Below are positions 5,353 to 10,537 of a stretch of 10,537 nt of DNA, in pieces. The notes below the pieces were generated by a model that saw only the letters and a program-made list of their open reading frames with translations, did no database searches and was not told where the DNA came from. This DNA comes from an uncultured Eubacterium sp. (GTDB taxonomy: Bacteria; Bacillota; Clostridia; Peptostreptococcales; Anaerovoracaceae). Numbering within the stretch: position 1 is the stretch's first letter; each line of letters opens with the position of its first letter. Location: positions 1 to 10,537 of the forward strand of contig URXI01000133.1 of the NCBI GenBank assembly GCA_900551775.1, read 5' to 3'. A program made the position numbers and the translations under genes.

Positions 5353-5916
5353 TTACCGCTCAAAAGTCACCTTGTATGCGCCGAGCAGTTCCTCTGATGG
5401 AATTTTCATGGCTTCTGTAATTGGCTTTGTCCACGTAAACGCACAGTCGCAGTATTCTTTGCGCGAAGTGATTTTCTCCGCCTGGACAAAAGTCGTTTTC
5501 TCCCCTTCAATATAGAAACAGCCGTCATTGTCACCTTCGGCAGGACAGCCGCCTTCGATACCCACGCCGGTAAATTCTATGTCGAGAAAATTTGTTTTGA
5601 AAACAGTCGTCATACCTTTCGTCTTGCCTTCAGCCCCTGGTGTCGGCTCTCCAAAGTGCTTATTGTCCTCTTCGTCAGCATAGTCGATCTCTGTGCCCAG
5701 GCTTTCCCATACGTTCAGATTGAGCCAGCCCCGTTTCCCTTGCGATGCCACCGGCGTGTTGTGTTCCATCCTCACATATTCTCCTCTGCTTTCGTCGTGT
5801 ATGATCTCTGCGTTGATCCGTAGAACAGGACGGAGAGACTCGTAACCCTCGTCCAATAATGCTTTTATCTTTTCATGATCTGCTCTGTACGCCATTACGA
5901 ATTGTTCTATCTTCAT
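5353..5916 (-). CDS. Conserved-looking protein of unknown function, possibly acetoacetate-decarboxylase-like fold
   Basis: I do not recognise a characterised family. The 187-aa protein is soluble with no signal peptide. The N-terminal part (IKALLDEGYESLRPVLRINAEI, about 17-38) recalls the 'LLP.gy....p.l.i..e' opening of acetoacetate-decarboxylase-like and DUF2071 beta-barrels. RGWLNLNVWES (62-72) and FLDIEFTGVGIEGGCPAEGD (110-129) would be barrel strands. The ADC catalytic 'PKK' lysine motif is not evident. Four cysteines cluster as C124, C133 (in GGCPAEGDNDGC) and C156, C158 (in YCDCAFTW), which could bind a metal or form disulfides. The ATG at 5916 uses a purine-rich site (GAAGGGAAA) lying over the kbl stop two bases upstream, so the two are translationally coupled. 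Position between kbl and an FAH enzyme suggests a role in the same pathway. Confidence 0.7.
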   Translation of the reverse strand: MKIEQFVMAYRADHEKIKALLDEGYESLRPVLRINAEIIHDESRGEYVRMEHNTPVASQGKRGWLNLNVWESLGTEIDYADEEDNKHFGEPTPGAEGKTKGMTTVFKTNFLDIEFTGVGIEGGCPAEGDNDGCFYIEGEKTTFVQAEKITSRKEYCDCAFTWTKPITEAMKIPSEELLGAYKVTFER

Positions 5917-5918
5917 CT

Positions 5919-7118
5919 CTATTTCCCTTCAATTTCAGATCTTGTCTCTATCAATGCATTCACTAAAAAGTCGATATCTTCTTTGGTATGTGCGGCGCTG
6001 AGCTGGGTGCGAATCCTCGCCTTTCCTTTTGGCACCACTGGATAAGAGAAAGCAACGACATAGACACCTTTTTCTACCATCTTCGCCGCATAGTCCACGG
6101 CCAGTTTTTCGTCGTAAAGCATAATCGGTACGCAAGGGTGTACGCCCTCGATGATGTCAAATCCGGCATCGGTCAACGCTTTGCGGTAGTAGGCGGTGAT
6201 TTCTTCTAAATGGTCGCGGAGCCGAGTGCTTTCCTCCAGCATTTTGAACACCTCCAAGCTGGCTCCTGCAATGGACGGCGCCAGGGTATTGGAAAAAAGA
6301 TACGGTCTACTTCTTTGGCGTAATAGTTGGATGATTTCTCTCCGTCCAGTGGTGTAACCGCCAGATGCACCGCCTAACGCTTTGCCGAGAGTTCCTGTCA
6401 AAATATCAATGCGTCCTTCTACACCGCAGTATTCCGGCGTGCCTCTGCCTGTTTTTCCCACAAAGCCTGAGGCATGGCTGTCATCCACCATAACCAGCGC
6501 CTGATATTTTTCAGCTAAGTCGCAGACCCCTTTCAGGTTGGCGATGATGCCATCCATAGAAAACACCCCGTCGGTAGCAATCAATTTGATTCTGGCGCCA
6601 GCTTCCTCTGCCGCAATGAGCTGGGCTTCTAAATCACCCATATCGTTGTTCTTGTAACGGTAGCGCTTTGCCTTACAAAGCCTGACGCCATCGATGATGG
6701 AAGCGTGGTTCAGTTCATCGCTGATGACCGCATCCGCCTCTGTGAGAATCGTTTCAAATAATCCGCCATTAGCATCGAAACAGGATGCGTATAAAATCGT
6801 ATCTTCCATTCCGAAAAACTGGCTGATTTTTCCTTCTAATTGTTTATGAATATCCTGTGTTCCGCAGATGAAGCGGACAGAGGACATTCCGTAACCCTTT
6901 GTATCAAAAGTGTCTTTTGCTGCCTGTATCAGACGCGGGTGATCGCACAATCCCAGATAGTTATTTGCACACATGTTCAGCACCTGTGAGCCGTCTGCCA
7001 AATTCACCCTCGCTCCCTGCATGGAGGTGATTTCCAGTTCTTTTTTATACAGGCTCGCAGCCTTGATTTCTTCGATTTCTTTGGTATAGATGTTTAAAAT
7101 ATCTCTTTTATAAGTCAC
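5919..7118 (-). CDS. kbl: Glycine C-acetyltransferase / 2-amino-3-ketobutyrate CoA ligase
   Basis: A 399-aa PLP enzyme of the alpha-oxoamine synthase family; it interconverts glycine plus acetyl-CoA with 2-amino-3-ketobutyrate plus CoA, the second step of threonine breakdown through threonine dehydrogenase. Length matches E. coli Kbl (398 aa). Visible: MCANNYLGLCDHP (49-61), YGMSSVRFICGTQDIHKQLE (76-95), DELNHASIIDG (134-144, His138 stacking on PLP), VDDSHASGFVG (211-221, Asp212 and His215), and TGTLGKALGGASGG (241-254, PLP-binding Lys246). The start is GTG at 7118 with AAGGGAG seven bases upstream; this overlaps the stop of a short upstream ORF (GTGA). First enzyme gene of a three-gene operon with the unknown protein and the FAH enzyme. 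No tdh gene is adjacent in the window, so the amino-ketobutyrate source, or the reverse direction, is open. Confidence 0.95.
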   Translation of the reverse strand: MTYKRDILNIYTKEIEEIKAASLYKKELEITSMQGARVNLADGSQVLNMCANNYLGLCDHPRLIQAAKDTFDTKGYGMSSVRFICGTQDIHKQLEGKISQFFGMEDTILYASCFDANGGLFETILTEADAVISDELNHASIIDGVRLCKAKRYRYKNNDMGDLEAQLIAAEEAGARIKLIATDGVFSMDGIIANLKGVCDLAEKYQALVMVDDSHASGFVGKTGRGTPEYCGVEGRIDILTGTLGKALGGASGGYTTGRREIIQLLRQRSRPYLFSNTLAPSIAGASLEVFKMLEESTRLRDHLEEITAYYRKALTDAGFDIIEGVHPCVPIMLYDEKLAVDYAAKMVEKGVYVVAFSYPVVPKGKARIRTQLSAAHTKEDIDFLVNALIETRSEIEGK

Positions 7119-7321
7119 AGCTTTGCTCCCTTCTTATAAACGTCATTTTCATCATTTTGTTCAGAAGCGGTCTGCAACTGACGTTTTGCTGTTTCGACGT
7201 CATAATTTGCATAGGTATAGTCAATAATTGAACACATTCTCACAGGGCATTGACCTTTCGTCAGCGCAATACCCCATCTTTTTGTACTCAGATTAAAGCT
7301 ATCTGCGTTTTGAAGCAGCAA
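7115..7321 (-). CDS. Short ORF upstream of kbl, possible dehydrogenase remnant or leader
   Basis: A 68-codon frame (TTG start at 7321, TGA overlapping the kbl GTG) fills the gap between the transglutaminase gene and kbl. It overlaps the last 23 bases of the former in another frame. The segment KRWGIALTKGQCPVR (about residues 14-28) weakly recalls the 'W.kgl...GQ.pV..Y' stretch near the C-terminal part of zinc-dependent alcohol/formaldehyde dehydrogenases. After it the sequence turns polar and loses similarity. The TTG has no clear ribosome binding site. Either a broken remnant of a dehydrogenase once preceding kbl, a translated leader coupled to kbl, or chance. Expression as a protein is unproven. 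Confidence 0.3.
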   Translation of the reverse strand: MLLQNADSFNLSTKRWGIALTKGQCPVRMCSIIDYTYANYDVETAKRQLQTASEQNDENDVYKKGAKL

Positions 7322-9059
7322 CTGTAGCCGACCATTTCGTATAATAGGTAGTTCCCTTTATTTTACGATATCCCCTCACCTTGTAATAATAACGTACGCC
7401 AGCTTTCCCCTTCGTTGTTTTAAAGGAAAGTTTTTTTGTCGTTGTAATCTTTTTAAAACCGGTCTTCTTTTTTGTGGATCTATAGATTTGGTAACCGTCA
7501 ACCTTGTAACCTTTTGACTTTTTCCAGTTCAGCTTTACAGATCCCTTTCCTGACTGCCCGCTTAAAACGATCTTTGTATTTTTGATGCCTTTCACGATGT
7601 CAGATGTGCCAGCCGTACCCTGTTCAGTAAATCGAAGTGTAATGCCGCCTTTTAAGGTTTCATAATTCTCATCTTTTGGAGTAAACTCCCAAGAATAGAT
7701 TTTGCCATTCTCAATTAATGTTTCATCAGGCAAAATGTTTCCTGCATTATCTACCCAGTTCACAGTGCCCGCAACTGAAAAGGTTCCCTCCGTCGCGGTA
7801 AGCCCCACATCTGCCAGGGTATCACCTGCTTTCAGCTTCGTCTTTGCAAACTTCGGTGTACCCGTCACCTTTCCCTTTTTTATCATAAATGATTGGGAAG
7901 CTTGACAGCTTTTGTAAAATTCGTTCTCCGGAAGGGTGACCGTAACGATATACGCTCCGGCATTGGATGGAATTGTCGTACCATAATCTTTCCCTAAAAC
8001 TCCTGACTCCCTGTAAGTGATCTGTGCTTTGGAAATGTCATGGGTCGTACTGGTTATCACTGGCTGATTAGGTTTTTCCCCATATTGCCACCAATCCATA
8101 GAAAATTTCAGGTTTCCAGGTTTTTTTTGATCGGAAGGAATCTTGAGATTTTTTTCTCCGCAGACCGTACAATATGCTTCATTGTTCTGTACTGTTACCA
8201 TATGAGACTTCGCAGCGCTAAATTCTGACCCACTGTATCGTCTGCATTCATACTCCAGGTTGTCAAGGTAATCTGCTGTCGCAGCAGTTTCTGTACCTCT
8301 CAGCACGGGGGCTGTTTTACAATATCGGATGGCCCCTTTATAGATACCTCCCACAAAAGAAGGAACGGTCGCTGATGTGATGTTTTTGCTGTCAGCCGGA
8401 TTTTTTCCGATGGTCGTCAGACAAACACCTTTGTCACTGTCTATCACAAATCCCATATTCTCATAGGTAAATGCTATCGCTTCGATTTTATCGCACTGGT
8501 CAGGCAAGATGCCAAAGCGGTAATTGGTTGCATCGACCATTGTCCAGCTTCCATCTAAGAGAACAGCATTCCATTCGTGGCCGCTGCCTACCACTGTAGC
8601 ATTGGATATCCCCGCAATATGCAGCATGAAGCCCATCAGCATGGAATAACATTCGCAGGCTCCGGTTTTTCTGTTCCAAATGTAGTAAATATTGTCAACA
8701 TTATTGCCGGCACCGATGCCATATACGTACTTTATATTTGTATGGACCCACTCAAAGATTCTCTCCGCTTTGGCACGATCTGTCGTACAATCAGAAATCA
8801 AATCCAGGGTAAAGGTTCTGATTTCCTGATAGGTTGCATTGTCTGCATTTTCTTCCTCATAAAAGTAAAGATAATATCCGTCAGAAGACGTCGTCGTCGG
8901 ATTTACCGGCCAGGAAGTCTTTATATCTGTAGGCAGAAAAGACACCAGCGTCGTATTATCCACTTCCTTGCCTAATTTAGTTGTTCCCGCAAAGACGGAT
9001 ACAGACATACCGGAAATAATCATCGTTATAATAAGTAATGATACGATATGTTTTTTCAA
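7299..9059 (-). CDS. Secreted transglutaminase-like cysteine protein with Ig-like and Fn3 modules
   Basis: A 586-aa exported protein. The TTG at 9059 (AAGGAG nine bases upstream) gives MKKHIVSLLIITMIISGMSVSVFAG, a clear signal peptide. An ATG further up (9197) would add 46 residues before it and overlap the previous gene, so it is rejected. The transglutaminase/protease-like domain spans about 75-200 with an intact triad: Cys135 in KTGACECYS, His161 in GHEWNAVLLDG, Asp176 in WTMVDATN. A small C-x2-C knuckle (C297, C300) follows. Residues about 313-480 form one or two Ig-like (MBG-type) modules (LKFSMDWWQYGEKP, SNAGAYIVTVTLPEN). Residues 490-586 are a lysine-rich Fn3 domain (VDGYQIYRSTKKKTGFKKI, RYYYKVRGY). 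No sortase motif is seen, so it is secreted or loosely surface-bound. It may cleave or crosslink protein or act on the cell wall; the substrate is unknown. 91 bases after the similar upstream gene. Confidence 0.88.
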   Translation of the reverse strand: MKKHIVSLLIITMIISGMSVSVFAGTTKLGKEVDNTTLVSFLPTDIKTSWPVNPTTTSSDGYYLYFYEEENADNATYQEIRTFTLDLISDCTTDRAKAERIFEWVHTNIKYVYGIGAGNNVDNIYYIWNRKTGACECYSMLMGFMLHIAGISNATVVGSGHEWNAVLLDGSWTMVDATNYRFGILPDQCDKIEAIAFTYENMGFVIDSDKGVCLTTIGKNPADSKNITSATVPSFVGGIYKGAIRYCKTAPVLRGTETAATADYLDNLEYECRRYSGSEFSAAKSHMVTVQNNEAYCTVCGEKNLKIPSDQKKPGNLKFSMDWWQYGEKPNQPVITSTTHDISKAQITYRESGVLGKDYGTTIPSNAGAYIVTVTLPENEFYKSCQASQSFMIKKGKVTGTPKFAKTKLKAGDTLADVGLTATEGTFSVAGTVNWVDNAGNILPDETLIENGKIYSWEFTPKDENYETLKGGITLRFTEQGTAGTSDIVKGIKNTKIVLSGQSGKGSVKLNWKKSKGYKVDGYQIYRSTKKKTGFKKITTTKKLSFKTTKGKAGVRYYYKVRGYRKIKGTTYYTKWSATVAASKRR

Positions 9060-9068
9060 TTTAATTTT

Positions 9069-9074
9069 CTCCTT
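9069..9074 (-). promoter_or_regulatory. Ribosome binding site that decides the TTG start of the transglutaminase-like gene
   Basis: AAGGAG on the minus strand, nine bases before TTG at 9059. It places the signal peptide exactly at the N-terminus and argues against the upstream in-frame ATG at 9197. Confidence 0.75.
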
Positions 9075-9150
9075 TTCCACAGTTATAGAATTTTCCAGAT
9101 TCACATAATGAACGATTTTATAATATTGCGCATAAAGCAGATCTGTCCAT

Positions 9151-10506
9151 CTATAAACAGATCGCCTGACTGAATTCTCCTGGAATGCTGTCTTCATTAT
9201 AGGCTCTGACTTTGTAATACCAGCGTTCTCCTATCTCTCGATCGTAGTCATAATACTCGGTGTCCCAGACCTCCTCACAGAGCTCATACTCTCCGTCAGC
9301 GGTCCGGCTTCGATACACCTTGTAATAATAGCCTCGTTCCACATCATTCCAAAAAATCCTGACATCATCATATTCGTCAAATTCTCCGCTGATGATGGGA
9401 TTTGCAGGTGCCAGATCTGTGCGATGGCCCCAGTAAGGGCTGCTATACTTGGAGTTGCCTGCGGCGTTTTTGTCATACAATGCTTTGACCACGTATGAGC
9501 GGCCTTCCTTATTTACTTTTGCATCTTGATAAATGCACTCTGTCGTTATCCCAATCCTTTTATACTTCTTCTCTTTTTGATTATAATAGTATACTGCGTA
9601 ACGATCTGCCCGTGGAACTGCTTTCCATGAGATAATCGTATCGTTCGTTTCTTTGTCGTTGTCCACTCTGATAACTGGTCTTGGAAGGATTACTTTCCTG
9701 CTGGCAATATTACCGTAAAGTTTTCCACTTTTTTTCATCGCGCGAATTTTATAATAAGCTGTCTTGCCAAGGGCTGGTGACTTATCAATATAAAACGTCT
9801 GCCCAGTCCTGGCGATACGCTTAAATGTCCCCGTTTTGCTGTAAGAACGATAGACCTCATAGCCCGATGTTCCTGAAGTCCTGAGCCAGTTCAAAGTGAT
9901 GCTTCCTTCTTTGTAGTTCACAGAGGAGGCCGCAGCTGGCTCTACAGATAATCTGTATTTTGTTGTTTCCGCTACCATATTGATATAGCCATACTGACTG
10001 TAGAAATTCAGAAAATCGTCTAATGTGCCATAATAATATCCAATGCGCCCATAGCCCCTGTTATTATTATCAGCCCAGCAGGTTTTCTTTTCTGATACTT
10101 TTAGTAAAACCACCGAATGACCGTACCCGCCATCAAATTTTTTCCCACGTGATAACCTGATATGGGTCCCTGCCTTTACATTTAAACACTTATTAATAAA
10201 GTTTGTCTTATTGAATTTCAGTCCTGTATAAAACTTCGTAGTCCGTGACGATGCCAAGATGCTGCTCACCTTTTCTGCATAACCCCAGCACTGACCCGAT
10301 CCCGGGTATACAGTGCCAATCTTATATTTTGCTAAAATATAGTCTATGGACGCCTGCGCTGTCTTATTAGAAGTGCAATACTCCCCACAAAATTTTATCT
10401 CTCCGTCTTGGCCTTGATCAGCGGCAAAAACCGGAATCTGATCAACCATCATTACAGATGAAACCATAATCAGACTCAGTATAATAGAAAATATTTTCTG
10501 TTTCAT
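9151..10506 (-). CDS. Secreted papain/CHAP-like cysteine domain protein with three Fn3 domains
   Basis: A 451-aa exported protein. The signal peptide MKQKIFSIILSLIMVSSVMMVDQ...VFAAD covers residues 1-30 with a likely AxA-type cleavage at FAA. The domain about 36-180 has the order of a papain-like/CHAP-type cysteine hydrolase: GSGQCWGYAEKVSSIL (69-84, Cys73 as nucleophile followed by an aromatic helix), AGTHIRLSR (112-120), GGYGHSVVLLKV (126-137, His130), CWADNNNRGYGRIGYYYGTLDDF (143-165, Asp146/Asn). This order matches uncharacterised 'QCxGFA...HS.v.' proteins I know from Clostridia. Three Fn3 repeats follow (about 183-275, 276-362, 366-451), each with 'GYEVYRS..GTFKRI' and 'YYKVRAY'-type strands. 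GGGAGG lies six bases before the ATG. No anchor motif is seen. Likely a peptidoglycan or protein hydrolase, or a surface binding protein; activity is inferred. Confidence 0.85.
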   Translation of the reverse strand: MKQKIFSIILSLIMVSSVMMVDQIPVFAADQGQDGEIKFCGEYCTSNKTAQASIDYILAKYKIGTVYPGSGQCWGYAEKVSSILASSRTTKFYTGLKFNKTNFINKCLNVKAGTHIRLSRGKKFDGGYGHSVVLLKVSEKKTCWADNNNRGYGRIGYYYGTLDDFLNFYSQYGYINMVAETTKYRLSVEPAAASSVNYKEGSITLNWLRTSGTSGYEVYRSYSKTGTFKRIARTGQTFYIDKSPALGKTAYYKIRAMKKSGKLYGNIASRKVILPRPVIRVDNDKETNDTIISWKAVPRADRYAVYYYNQKEKKYKRIGITTECIYQDAKVNKEGRSYVVKALYDKNAAGNSKYSSPYWGHRTDLAPANPIISGEFDEYDDVRIFWNDVERGYYYKVYRSRTADGEYELCEEVWDTEYYDYDREIGERWYYKVRAYNEDSIPGEFSQAICL

Positions 10507-10537
10507 ATAGAACCTCCCGGCGGCTGGATTTGATCTA

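Noticed and set aside
4447..5397. Plus-strand open frames of 83-111 codons opposite the FAH and Kbl operon genes
   Set aside because: Shadows created by the codon bias of the minus-strand genes; no protein-like composition or start signals.
9060..9150. Promoter or terminator between the two secreted-protein genes
   Set aside because: A TATAAC-like box exists, but no -35 at correct spacing and no stable hairpin with a T-run; cotranscription is as likely.
9060..9197. 46-residue N-terminal extension of the transglutaminase-like protein
   Set aside because: It would place residues before a clear signal peptide and overlap the upstream gene; the TTG at 9059 has a proper AAGGAG site.

Overview
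The window looks like chromosomal DNA of a low-to-mid GC anaerobic Firmicute of the class Clostridia. This rests on strong AGGAGG-type ribosome binding sites, frequent TTG/GTG starts, a DUF5058 membrane protein, a glycine-fermentation-type Kbl enzyme, and secreted proteins whose fibronectin-III repeats carry the 'GYxVYRS...YYYKVRAY' signature common in gut and oral Clostridia. The family or genus cannot be fixed from sequence alone. All genes except one lie on the minus strand. No tRNA, rRNA, CRISPR array, transposase or phage gene was seen.

Layout from left to right. (1) 1-469, minus: a small 68-aa protein followed 26 bases later by the 5' part of a DUF5058-like membrane protein that runs off the left edge. 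(2) 561-1632: an HxlR-type regulator (minus) divergent from a flavin-reductase-like protein (plus). They share a compact control region with back-to-back promoters whose -10 boxes overlap, and a clear terminator follows the reductase. (3) 1646-4256, minus: a loose unit of an iron-sulfur-flavoprotein-like reductase, a SAM methyltransferase, a GNAT acetyltransferase, a divergent signal-peptidase-II-like membrane protein and a DUF3788 protein. Two of these (methyltransferase and LspA-like) have protein-like sequence upstream of the first usable start codon. In the LspA-like gene the perfectly placed start position is an ATC codon. (4) 4360-7118, minus: a three-gene operon, kbl (2-amino-3-ketobutyrate CoA ligase), a cysteine-containing protein of unknown function and a fumarylacetoacetate-hydrolase-family enzyme, closed by a strong terminator. 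No threonine dehydrogenase is adjacent. Instead, a short ORF with a weak alcohol-dehydrogenase-like stretch sits directly upstream of kbl. (5) 7299-10506, minus: two secreted proteins in tandem, each with a signal peptide, a cysteine-dependent papain/transglutaminase-like catalytic domain and C-terminal Fn3 or Ig-like modules.

Functionally, the divergent pair is a typical redox-sensing or xenobiotic-responsive regulator with a flavin target. The kbl operon suggests beta-keto (amino) acid chemistry linked to glycine and acetyl-CoA, and the role of its middle gene is open. The two secreted proteins probably act at the cell surface or on extracellular protein or peptidoglycan. The most unusual signals are the overlapping consensus promoters, the non-canonical or damaged start of the LspA-like gene, and the uncharacterised kbl operon.
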